Source of the DNA: Aquimarina sediminis | GTDB taxonomy: Bacteria > Bacteroidota > Bacteroidia > Flavobacteriales > Flavobacteriaceae | Assembly (NCBI RefSeq): GCF_002895435.1 | Contig: NZ_POYJ01000016.1 | Span: forward strand, 42,510-106,509 | Reading direction: 5' to 3' | Length of the DNA stretch: 64,000 bases | Part shown: piece after piece, positions 35,102 to 42,595 of the stretch | Numbering within the stretch: the stretch's first letter is position 1 | How the letters are laid out: every line of letters begins with the position of its first letter | Notes under the pieces: model-generated | Told to the model about the DNA's origin: nothing | Database searches by the model: none | Seen by the model: the letters and a program-made list of their open reading frames with translations, nothing else | Made by a program: the position numbers and the translations under genes

Positions 35102-36391
35102 TTACTTAACGGTTTTACCAATTTTAGCAAATGCTGTTTTTAAATCTATTTTCAGATCTTCAACATCCTCTAAACCAACTGATAGTCTAATTAAATCTTG
35201 AGTAACCCCAGTAGATTCTTGCTGTACTGGATCAAGTTGCTGATGTGTTGTACTTGCTGGGTGAATAATTAATGACTTAGTATCTCCAATATTAGCTAAC
35301 AACGAGAATATTTTTGTTTCATCGGCTACTGTTTTAGCTGATTCAAATCCTCCTTTTACCCCAAAAGTTACAATACCACTCTGCCCTTTTGGTAAATATT
35401 TCTGTCCTAGTTCATAGTATGAGCTATTTTCAAGTCCCGGATAATTTACCCAAGCCACTTCTTCTTGATTTTCTAACCATTTGGCTAATGCTAATGCATT
35501 GTTGCTATGCTTTTGGATTCTAATATCCAAAGTTTCTAAACCTTGTAAAATTTGAAATGCATTAAACGGACTCAATGCAGCACCATAATCTCGTAAGCCT
35601 TCTATTCTAGCTTTAGCAATAAATGCCGCTGCTCCTAGCACTTCATGATACACTAAACCGTGATATCCTGGTGAAGGCTCAGTAAACTCGGGAAACTTAC
35701 CACTTGACCAATCAAAAGTACCAGCATCAATTATTACTCCTCCTAGAGATGTTCCATTACCACTAATATATTTAGTCAAGGAATGAATTACAATGTTTGC
35801 TCCATGTTCAATAGGATTCAATAATGCTGGAGTCGCAACTGTATTATCTACAATTAATGGTACTTTGTATGCTTTTGCTACAGACGATATAGCTTTCAAG
35901 TCTAACACATCCAGCTTTGGGTTACCCAAAGATTCAACAAAAAATACGCGTGTATTTTCTTTTACGGCATCTTTAAAATTTTCAGGATTTGATGGATCAA
36001 CAAAAGTAGTCGTGATTCCAAACCTTGGCAAAGTAACATTTAATAAATTATAAGTTCCTCCATACAAACTACTGGATGCTACGATGTGATCACCCGATTT
36101 CAACAAGGTCAGCAAGGTTGTATTAATTGCGGCAGTACCCGAGGCGGTAACAACAGCAGCTATACCGCCTTCTAATGCAGCAAGACGTTGCTCCAAAACA
36201 TCGTTTGTTGGATTATTTAATCTGGTATATATAAACCCTGATTCTGTTAAGTTAAATAGATTAGCTGCATGATCAGAGTCATTAAACACATATGATGTTG
36301 TTTGATAAATAGGTATTGCTCTGGTTCCGCCGTTAGCTGATACATCATGCCCAGCATGTAGCGCTTCTGTTGCAAATTTTTGTACACTCAT
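35102..36391 (-). CDS. metY: O-acetylhomoserine sulfhydrylase
   Basis: The 429-residue PLP enzyme has PLP lysine K207 in HSLTKYISGNG and YTRLNNPT at 55-62. It has the long C-terminal loop region (GYHGLVYHEVLG) characteristic of MetY and not of MetB/MetC. It condenses O-acetylhomoserine with sulfide to homocysteine. It is the first gene of metY-metX-thrA-osmC-metZ, preceded by a SAM-I riboswitch. Confidence 0.94.
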   Translation of the reverse strand: MSVQKFATEALHAGHDVSANGGTRAIPIYQTTSYVFNDSDHAANLFNLTESGFIYTRLNNPTNDVLEQRLAALEGGIAAVVTASGTAAINTTLLTLLKSGDHIVASSSLYGGTYNLLNVTLPRFGITTTFVDPSNPENFKDAVKENTRVFFVESLGNPKLDVLDLKAISSVAKAYKVPLIVDNTVATPALLNPIEHGANIVIHSLTKYISGNGTSLGGVIIDAGTFDWSSGKFPEFTEPSPGYHGLVYHEVLGAAAFIAKARIEGLRDYGAALSPFNAFQILQGLETLDIRIQKHSNNALALAKWLENQEEVAWVNYPGLENSSYYELGQKYLPKGQSGIVTFGVKGGFESAKTVADETKIFSLLANIGDTKSLIIHPASTTHQQLDPVQQESTGVTQDLIRLSVGLEDVEDLKIDLKTAFAKIGKTVK

Positions 36392-36490
36392 TATTCTTTC
36401 TTTTAAATTTTAATTAAATAAAACTCAAATACACCAAACACCTGAATATCATCTGTTTGTATAAAGAAAATTAAAAAGAAAGTGAAACAA

Positions 36491-36511
36491 CAATTACAGA
36501 AAATGTAATTG
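36491..36511 (-). promoter_or_regulatory. hairpin between the SAM-I aptamer and metY
   Basis: On the - strand CAAUUACA and UGUAAUUG form an 8-bp stem 5 nt after the aptamer's P1. It is followed by UUGUUUCACUUUCUUUUU, which is T-rich but not a clean U-run. It could be the expression platform (terminator) of the riboswitch. Its closeness to P1 would allow competition. Confidence 0.45.
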
Positions 36512-36516
36512 TATCG

Positions 36517-36620
36517 AGTTATCTTCTTCGCTTTCACGAATAGAACGTAGCACCTTCTTTACTATATAAAGGGTTGCTAAGGTTTCACAGGGTCTATTCC
36601 CTCCACCTTTCTTAATAACT
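36517..36620 (-). promoter_or_regulatory. SAM-I (S-box) riboswitch upstream of metY
   Basis: On the - strand it has the same SAM-I core as the element at 19838-19939 (AAGAAAGGUGGAGGGA, GACCCUGUGAAACCUUAGCAACC, GGUGCUAC). P1 is closed by AGUUAU (36615-36620) and AUAACU (36517-36522). The two aptamers are identical over most of their cores and differ mainly in P1 and in the P4/terminal-loop region, as expected of functional copies. It should switch off metY-metX-thrA-osmC-metZ when SAM is abundant. Confidence 0.95.
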
Positions 36621-36647
36621 TACTAATATGTATAAGAAACTTCGAGG

Positions 36648-36655
36648 CAAATCTA
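36648..36655 (-). promoter_or_regulatory. candidate -7 promoter box for the metY operon
   Basis: TAGATTTG on the - strand (TAnnTTTG) lies 28 bp upstream of the aptamer, so transcription would begin about 20 nt before the SAM-I P1 helix. Confidence 0.5.
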
Positions 36656-36785
36656 GTAATTATTTTTAAAACACCTCATTTTTCTTTAAAATTTATTTTT
36701 TCAGAAAAAATGGTGCATTAAAAGTACTAATCATTATAGAAAAATTAATGATACGTTAAATGCTTTTTAATATTATCAATTTTTT

Positions 36786-36793
36786 TACCTTTG
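36786..36793 (+). promoter_or_regulatory. candidate -7 promoter box for metK
   Basis: TACCTTTG (TAnnTTTG) ends 12 bp before the SAM-II-like element, so the RNA would start almost exactly at the 5' end of that aptamer, a supportive arrangement. Confidence 0.5.
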
Positions 36794-36804
36794 CCAAATA
36801 TTTT

Positions 36805-36882
36805 CAGGGAAGGATTTGACTGATTGCAACCCTATGATACTTGGATTATACTTTTTGTATCATAAAAATGCTAAAGCAGTTC
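36805..36882 (+). promoter_or_regulatory. candidate SAM-II riboswitch upstream of metK
   Basis: The element has the H-type pseudoknot layout of SAM-II. P1 is AGGG (36806-36809) with CCCU (36830-36833). Loop 1 contains GGAUUUGACUGAUUGCA, close to the SAM-II loop GAUUUAACCGUAUUGCA. P2 is GACUG (36818-36822) with CAGUU (36877-36881). A loop 3 sequence AUGAUA...UAAAAAUGCUAAAG matches the known UGAUAAAUGUAGCUAAA. A 7-bp hairpin (AUGAUAC/GUAUCAU, 36834-36863) is inserted in loop 3. The alignment is from memory of the family consensus. Confidence 0.75.
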
Positions 36883-36959
36883 GATTTAGGAATATTCTAT
36901 CGAAAGCTTAGTATCTACAATCGCGCTTATTTACTTTCTCTATAAAAACAACTAAAAGA

Positions 36960-38216
36960 ATGGCATATTTATTTACTTCAGAAAGTGTATCTGAAGGACA
37001 CCCAGATAAAGTAGCAGATCAGATTAGTGATGCATTATTAGATAATTTCCTAGCCTTTGATGCTGATTCGAAAGTAGCATGTGAGACTTTGGTCACTACA
37101 GGTCAGGTAGTTCTTGCAGGAGAGGTAAAATCTAAAACCTATCTGGATGTACAGCATATTGCTAGAGAAGTAATCAATGCTATTGGGTACACAAAAGGAG
37201 CTTATCAATTTAGCGGAGATTCCTGTGGTGTAATTTCTTTAATCCACGAACAGTCTCAGGATATAAACCAAGGAGTTGATCGTGAGACTAAAGAGGAACA
37301 GGGTGCAGGAGATCAAGGAATGATGTTTGGTTATGCTACAAAAGAAACTGCTAATTACATGCCTTTGGCTCTTGACATTTCTCATAAGATATTATTGGAA
37401 TTAGCAAAGCTTAGACGTGAAGGAACTGAAATTCCTTATTTACGTCCTGATTCTAAAAGTCAGGTAACTATTGAGTATAGTGATGACAATGTACCGCAGC
37501 GTATAGTTGCCATTGTCGTGTCTACGCAGCATGATGATTTTGACAAGGATGATGAAAAGATGTTGTCTAAAATAAAAAATGATATTGTTACTATTTTAAT
37601 ACCAAGAGTAGTCGCTCAATTGCCAGAATACATCCAACGATTATTTAATAACCAAATCACTTACCATATTAATCCAACAGGAAAATTTGTAATCGGTGGT
37701 CCTCATGGTGATACAGGTCTTACGGGAAGGAAAATTATAGTTGACACCTATGGAGGAAAAGGTGCTCATGGTGGTGGTGCTTTTTCTGGTAAAGATCCTA
37801 GTAAAGTAGATAGGTCTGCCGCTTATGCTTCAAGACATATTGCCAAAAATCTAGTAGCAGCCGGAGTAGCCAGTGAAGTTTTAGTACAGGTATCTTATGC
37901 CATTGGAGTTGTTGAGCCAACCTCTATTTTTGTAGACACTTATGGAACCAGCACTTTGGGATTAACAGATGGTGAAATTGCGGAAAAAGTAGGTCAGATT
38001 TTTGACATGAGACCATCTGCAATAGAAAAGCGTCTCAAACTAAGAAATCCTATCTATCAAGAAACTGCTGCATATGGACATATGGGCAAAGATCCGAAGG
38101 TAATTACCAAGGTTTTTGAAAGTCCTTACTCTGGTAGAGTTGAAAAAGAAGTAGAGCTTTTTACTTGGGAAAAATTAGATTATGTAGATGCTGTTAAAAA
38201 GGCTTTCCAAGTATAG
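36960..38216 (+). CDS. metK: S-adenosylmethionine synthetase
   Basis: The 418-residue MAT enzyme has SEGHPDKVADQISDA near residue 10, GAGDQG near 116, GGPHGDTGLTGRKIIVDTYGG near 255 and the P-loop-like GGGAFSGKDPSKVDRSAAY. It makes SAM from methionine and ATP. It is monocistronic, divergent from the metY operon. A candidate SAM-II riboswitch in its leader would give direct product feedback. A dyad (38278-38292) follows the gene. Confidence 0.97.
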   Translation: MAYLFTSESVSEGHPDKVADQISDALLDNFLAFDADSKVACETLVTTGQVVLAGEVKSKTYLDVQHIAREVINAIGYTKGAYQFSGDSCGVISLIHEQSQDINQGVDRETKEEQGAGDQGMMFGYATKETANYMPLALDISHKILLELAKLRREGTEIPYLRPDSKSQVTIEYSDDNVPQRIVAIVVSTQHDDFDKDDEKMLSKIKNDIVTILIPRVVAQLPEYIQRLFNNQITYHINPTGKFVIGGPHGDTGLTGRKIIVDTYGGKGAHGGGAFSGKDPSKVDRSAAYASRHIAKNLVAAGVASEVLVQVSYAIGVVEPTSIFVDTYGTSTLGLTDGEIAEKVGQIFDMRPSAIEKRLKLRNPIYQETAAYGHMGKDPKVITKVFESPYSGRVEKEVELFTWEKLDYVDAVKKAFQV

Positions 38217-38277
38217 CTTTCATTTTATCTGATTAAATAGTTTGTTTATCGATTTTTTAGGAAAAACCCTAAAAAAA

Positions 38278-38292
38278 TGCGGTTTTTCCGCA
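38278..38292. promoter_or_regulatory. 15-bp dyad upstream of small secreted protein gene (copy 1)
   Basis: TGCGGTTTTTCCGCA is a perfect 5-5-5 dyad 145 bp before the ATG at 38438. A near-identical dyad precedes the paralogous gene by 144 bp (39094-39108). On the - strand it is followed by seven T, so it can also look like a terminator, but no - strand gene ends here. The longer inverted repeat GGAAAAACC/GGTTTTTCC (38260-38289) overlaps it. Confidence 0.5.
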
Positions 38293-38437
38293 CTATAAAA
38301 TCAAGTATTATGATTACATTTATCGCGTTTATATTATAAGATACATAACATATCCATTTAGAGGGGGAAAAATTTTGATATGTTTTTTTAGAACTTAAGT
38401 GTATCTCTATTAGTTTAATGTATTAAAATTTAGGGAA

Positions 38438-38800
38438 ATGAAATTAAAACTCACAATGAAAATCGCTTTTTTATTACTATGCGGTATGTCTTTTGGTCAA
38501 GACTATGAAAATGATCTTTCCTCACTTAGAACTATCGACGATCAAATTCAGGAAGAACAATATAGTACTGAAAAAATAGCTATGACAGATCGATTGATTG
38601 TACAAACTCCTGTTCTAAAAAAAGACAAGAGCTTTTATAGTAAAAAGGAATGGAAAAAAATAAAAAAACAGCTCAAAAAAAATAAAAGGAGGTACTCTAA
38701 TGCTAAAAATGAATTCAGAACTCATAAAACTCTGGATACAATTTATCTAAATACTTCTTCATCTTTAAGCAATGAAAAATCTCGTTTATCTGGATGGTAA
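38438..38800 (+). CDS. small secreted lysine-rich protein (paralogue 1)
   Basis: This 120-residue protein of no recognised family has a signal peptide ending GMSFGQ (residues 1-21; ATG at 38456 is an alternative start). The mature part has a basic helix KEWKKIKKQLKKNKRR and ends with LDTIYLN...EKSRLSGW. The next gene encodes the same plan, with KKWDKIKKQILKNKRK and a DTIFIQ...ESRLSGY ending, so they define a small family. A terminator at 38876-38934 ends the unit. No function is proposed. Confidence 0.75.
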   Translation: MKLKLTMKIAFLLLCGMSFGQDYENDLSSLRTIDDQIQEEQYSTEKIAMTDRLIVQTPVLKKDKSFYSKKEWKKIKKQLKKNKRRYSNAKNEFRTHKTLDTIYLNTSSSLSNEKSRLSGW

Positions 38801-38875
38801 AGTAATTCGGATTTTCGAAAAATGCAGATTACTATTCTTTACTTAAATCTGTCGTTTTCTATTAATGATAAATAT

Positions 38876-38934
38876 AAAAAACGAGTAAAATTTATCTAAA
38901 AAGTACCTTTTTGGATAAATTTTACTCGTTTTTT
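38876..38934. terminator. long bidirectional terminator
   Basis: A perfect 21-bp stem (38876-38896 with 38914-38934, including CGAGTAAAATTTATC) has a 17-nt loop and A/T-runs at both ends. It ends the gene at 38438-38800. Confidence 0.92.
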
Positions 38935-39093
38935 CTTGTTCTGCAAAAATCACCTCATCCCTCATTATTGCTGAATTGCTTACCAAACCTTATTTTTATT
39001 GTTTAAAAAAATAAAACTCGGTTTACTCTGCTAAAACATGAGTAACGACAGCACTTACACTTACCATACAGGGGAAAAAGACCTAAACTATTC

Positions 39094-39108
39094 TGCGGTT
39101 TTTCCGTA
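39094..39108. promoter_or_regulatory. 15-bp dyad upstream of small secreted protein gene (copy 2)
   Basis: TGCGGTTTTTCCGTA differs from the copy at 38278-38292 by one base and lies 144 bp before the ATG at 39253, against 145 bp for the other copy. Conserved sequence and spacing point to a shared regulator or RNA element rather than chance. Confidence 0.5.
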
Positions 39109-39252
39109 ACCCAAACTCAGTTAGTATCACTATCTTAGTATTTGAAAATCAGACACTTATTAACTATTGATTTCGCACGATCATTACCGAAGATCATTCC
39201 AATAGGTTTCAGTTTTTCAAAAAAAAATATTAACGCTCCAAAACCAAAAAAA

Positions 39253-39591
39253 ATGAAAACTACGTTAACCTTTATATTATTATTAGCATCTCATATACTA
39301 ATTGGACAAAACAGTGCTAGTAACTACAGTTTTATCAGCAACGATTCATTACCAGAACAACACCATGTTACGCACGACATTACCTCATCAAGAGAAGGCT
39401 TTAAAAATGAAAGAAAATATAGTTCTAATTCTCTAAACGATAAGAAGTGGGATAAAATAAAAAAACAAATTCTAAAAAATAAAAGAAAAGCGTTAAACCA
39501 TAAGGAAGGTATATCTTCTTCAAGAATAATGGATACTATATTTATACAAATACCTGCTAACAGAAGAGAATCTCGTTTATCGGGTTATTAA
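39253..39591 (+). CDS. small secreted lysine-rich protein (paralogue 2)
   Basis: I chose the ATG at 39253 because it begins a signal peptide (MKTTLTFILLLASHILIGQ). The upstream in-frame ATG at 39142 adds 37 residues without secretion features. The 112-residue product shares with paralogue 1 the K-x-W-x-KIKKQ-x-x-KNKR helix, the LDTI/MDTI segment and the terminal SRLSG(W/Y). The family is unrecognised. Conserved C-terminal aromatic endings can mark outer-membrane or secretion targeting, but that is conjecture. Confidence 0.72.
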   Translation: MKTTLTFILLLASHILIGQNSASNYSFISNDSLPEQHHVTHDITSSREGFKNERKYSSNSLNDKKWDKIKKQILKNKRKALNHKEGISSSRIMDTIFIQIPANRRESRLSGY

Positions 39592-39612
39592 TACAAACAG
39601 ACCAAACACAAC

Positions 39613-39645
39613 AAAAAAACCACTCATCTAATGAGTGGTTTTTTC
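39613..39645. terminator. bidirectional terminator
   Basis: ACCACTCAT and ATGAGTGGT form a 9-bp stem with a 3-nt loop (39619-39639), with an A-run before and a T-run after. It separates the + strand secreted-protein gene from the convergent doxX-like gene. Confidence 0.92.
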
Positions 39646-39683
39646 TGCTTTTAACATATAAAAAAACAGAATAACTTAATATT

Positions 39684-40106
39684 CTATTGTTCCATTTTTA
39701 AGTAATAATCAACAGAATGCTTGCCTGATCCATAAAACAGAAAAAATACACATAATACTAAAATCACACTAGCAACAACAAGATTTACAGTATTCATTTC
39801 TCCTATAAAATTAATAAGCACAGCTCCTATCAACAATGGAAGCTGAGCCATTACAGACCATCTCGTTAACAGACCAAAAGCGATAAGTATACCTCCTATC
39901 AGATGCGCAGGAGCTACATAATGAATCATAATCATTGAGCCAGCTAGATTTTGAATGGGTTTAATCAGATCTACAAGAACCTGGCTATTACTAATAAAAT
40001 TTATTCCTTTTATAAACAAAAAGACCCCTAAGGCTATTCTTAATAAGTCTAATGGATAATACGTATGTGCATTAGCCCACTTATTTAATGATTTTATTGT
40101 TGGCAT
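39684..40106 (-). CDS. DoxX family membrane protein
   Basis: The 140-residue protein has four hydrophobic segments (around 18-35, 57-80, 83-103 and 107-125) and the DoxX pattern (LRIALGVFLFIKG, then HLIGGILIAFGLLTRW). DoxX/DoxD-type proteins are integral membrane proteins linked to thiosulfate:quinone or redox functions, but most members are uncharacterised. It lies 91 bp downstream of the acyltransferase gene. Confidence 0.85.
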   Translation of the reverse strand: MPTIKSLNKWANAHTYYPLDLLRIALGVFLFIKGINFISNSQVLVDLIKPIQNLAGSMIMIHYVAPAHLIGGILIAFGLLTRWSVMAQLPLLIGAVLINFIGEMNTVNLVVASVILVLCVFFLFYGSGKHSVDYYLKMEQ

Positions 40107-40197
40107 GACAAAAAAGTATTGATTACACCTTTATAAGATACTCATTTTTAAGACAATAAAAAAATATCTGTTATACAAAAGATGTAGTAAAGTATCA

Positions 40198-41403
40198 TCA
40201 ACGCCTCATGTTTCTATATTTGCGAACAATATCATTCCTAAAAAGCATAACTGCTTCTGGCATGGTAGTTTTGATCTTTTGACTTAGTTTGCTAATGATT
40301 GTCCGCGCATTAAATTTTAATTCTTCCTCATATTTATAGTAATACAAAACCAATACACAAATACCTACAACGAATATTAACGCCCCAATAAGAACTTGCA
40401 GGGGGGTTAAACTATGATAAAAAAAACGACTTAATCCTAGCCCAAACCAACTTCCATAAAGAATAAAAAAATGTAAAATATAAATAGACAATGTCTTCCC
40501 GCCGATTTTGGTTAACACCTGGCTTGTAAAATAATTCCTCAACATTATAAATACAGAAAACAACACACATACATTCCCCAGCCTTATAAACAAGAAATTA
40601 TTATATGCCACTGACTTAAATATAGTGATACCAGTAAAATCATAAAACAACATTAATACTGCAGAAGAGAAGAACACCAGTATAATTCCTAAAGATAGAA
40701 GCACCATAATGGCGTAAGAATAAAAGTTCTTATGCTCCTTATATTTTAAAAACAAACCAGCCATATAGCTACCAAAACACACATAACCAAACCATGGTAA
40801 TAAGGTAAAAACTGATCCATTTCTATTTGTAAAATAGTTAGCAATTGTTTGCGGTAAAAATTCAAGAATACAGCTTCCATACATTGGCTGTAATAGAAAG
40901 ATTATTACTCCAAAACCAAGTATTGAATTCAGAAATACTGATGCATTAATTCGATATAAGACAAGGTATAGTCCTATTAACAACAATAAAGATGTGCCAA
41001 TACATTGCAATACATCTACATAAAAAAAAGAAGGATTTACAGCTCCTGTAAACAGTGAATAAAAACTTAAGCGTAATAAATATCCCCAAAAAATAATCTT
41101 AACAGCTCGTTTTATCCCTTTAAGAACTCTAGGATTTTCTAACCCTCCTACCTTTTGTTTTAGTAATAGGTATATAAAAATAAAGCCTGTTATAGTAAAA
41201 AATACTGGTGCTGTTATCCCTCTAAAATACTCCCAGGTAGCATACACAACATTATTTGTATCCCTATAAAGATCACTCAAAAGTGAATGTACAAAATGTC
41301 CTTGAAGCATCATGATAATAGCAAATGCACGTATTGCATCTAAAAAATGCAATCGACTGGCAGGCTTGTTCATTATTGTGGTCTTTGGTTTGGTCGTTCT
41401 CAA
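40198..41403 (-). CDS. multi-pass membrane acyltransferase (HGSNAT / DUF1624-like)
   Basis: This 401-residue protein has about ten membrane segments. It opens RLHFLDAIRAFAIIMMLQGHFVHSLL, the LDxxRxxAIxxMxxxH signature of heparan-alpha-glucosaminide N-acetyltransferase-like and related acyltransferase proteins. The proper start may be the second ATG at 41373 (MNKPASRLHF), since the first ten residues are polar. Likely role: transmembrane transfer of an acyl group to a glycan or envelope component. Substrate unknown. Confidence 0.78.
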   Translation of the reverse strand: MRTTKPKTTIMNKPASRLHFLDAIRAFAIIMMLQGHFVHSLLSDLYRDTNNVVYATWEYFRGITAPVFFTITGFIFIYLLLKQKVGGLENPRVLKGIKRAVKIIFWGYLLRLSFYSLFTGAVNPSFFYVDVLQCIGTSLLLLIGLYLVLYRINASVFLNSILGFGVIIFLLQPMYGSCILEFLPQTIANYFTNRNGSVFTLLPWFGYVCFGSYMAGLFLKYKEHKNFYSYAIMVLLSLGIILVFFSSAVLMLFYDFTGITIFKSVAYNNFLFIRLGNVCVLFSVFIMLRNYFTSQVLTKIGGKTLSIYILHFFILYGSWFGLGLSRFFYHSLTPLQVLIGALIFVVGICVLVLYYYKYEEELKFNARTIISKLSQKIKTTMPEAVMLFRNDIVRKYRNMRR

Positions 41404-41586
41404 AAAACAAGTTAATGAGAGGTATTACTTCTTAAAAAATGCAAATCTAGTTAATTTTATCAACTCCTGTATTGATTTTAAGGCGTTTATAAACAAAAGA
41501 ATCTTTTTTATAAGATTTCATCGAAGTAAGAACTACATTTTGGCATCTTTATTGGTGCAATGTATTCACATATAAAACTTTATTTT

Positions 41587-41928
41587 ATGAAAACTGATGC
41601 ATATACCAAGTTTATAACCACAATTATCGCAATCTGTCTGGTTATTATTGTAATAAGAGACCTAGACATTATTCCCAAAGCACATGCTAGCACCTCTTCA
41701 TCGACTAGCTATGGGTTACTACCAATAAACGATGACGGATCCATCACTGTTAGACTAAGTAATACCAATGAGATAGATGTAAATATTAAAAGCATTGATA
41801 CTTATGATAAGCTCAAAGTAGACCTTACAGACATAAGCACCAGAGATGAACTAGATATCAATATTGATGAAATCGGAGGTAGTTATGTCTCTAGTGGAGG
41901 CCCAATTAAAGTAAATATACAAAATTAA
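41587..41928 (+). CDS. small membrane-anchored protein of unknown function
   Basis: From the ATG at 41587 (MKTDAYTKFI) the 113-residue product has one N-terminal transmembrane segment (about 9-25). A polar region follows with repeated D/I/N pairs: EIDVNIKSIDTYDKLKVDL and DELDINIDEIGG. The ATG at 41560 adds nine residues ahead of the membrane segment and is less likely. I do not recognise a family. The repeated short beta-type motifs and terminal VNIQN suggest an extracytoplasmic beta structure. Confidence 0.6.
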   Translation: MKTDAYTKFITTIIAICLVIIVIRDLDIIPKAHASTSSSTSYGLLPINDDGSITVRLSNTNEIDVNIKSIDTYDKLKVDLTDISTRDELDINIDEIGGSYVSSGGPIKVNIQN

Positions 41929-42021
41929 CTCCTCGAAACAACCTATAAACACTTGCAAATCAATTACATAAATTACACTCCTAATTTCTAAGGAAATATG
42001 GGCTAACTCAATAATTATAAA

Positions 42022-42546
42022 CTATTCCTTTATACCAGTTGCAACTTTTGAAATATTATCCAAAGCTTTACTAATCGTAGCTAAAACATCTTCGTTGTTA
42101 GTAATTCCATGGCGAATTTTTAAAAATTCGGGGGCATTATAGGATACACTAACATTTCCTATATCATCTTGCCATACTAATATTTTTTGAGGAAGGTCTA
42201 GACCAGTAATTTGAGAATTTTGCATTAAAGGGGTTCCCAATCTAGGGTTACCAAACATAATTACTCGAGATGGATTTAACTCTTCGCCAACATTTTTGGC
42301 ATTAGCTTGGTGATCTAACTGTGCAATTATTTTTAAATTAGGGTTATTGGTAATGATTTCAACTAATGCAGCATAGGTGTCTTCAAAATTTTGAGAACTT
42401 GTTTTTGTAATCACTCCTTGGGCTTTACCGATTTCCATTTTCTTCAACAATTTTATTTGTTTGTCCTTAGACGTATTATTTTGATTTTGATTACAAGAAA
42501 TAATACTCAACATTAGTAAAACAGGTAATATTCTATAAATTCTCAT
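42022..42546 (-). CDS. DUF302 domain lipoprotein
   Basis: The 174-residue protein has a lipobox (MLSIISCNQN, Cys at residue 18) and a DUF302 domain. Its core includes FEDTYAALVEII, IAQLDHQANAK, VIMFGNPRLGTPLMQ and PQKILVWQD. DUF302 proteins are periplasmic and widespread, and their function is unsettled. It is downstream of the TonB-type operon by 50 bp on the same strand and may be its last gene. Confidence 0.85.
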   Translation of the reverse strand: MRIYRILPVLLMLSIISCNQNQNNTSKDKQIKLLKKMEIGKAQGVITKTSSQNFEDTYAALVEIITNNPNLKIIAQLDHQANAKNVGEELNPSRVIMFGNPRLGTPLMQNSQITGLDLPQKILVWQDDIGNVSVSYNAPEFLKIRHGITNNEDVLATISKALDNISKVATGIKE

Positions 42547-42595
42547 AGTAGTTATTTAAAGTACATGCTAAGTTGGTCGCATTTACCAGAAATAA

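Noticed and set aside
38271..38292. Terminator for metK
   Set aside because: The T-run lies on the - strand side only; on the + strand the stem is followed by ACTATAAAATC, so it does not look like a metK terminator. Kept as a dyad because of its conserved copy.
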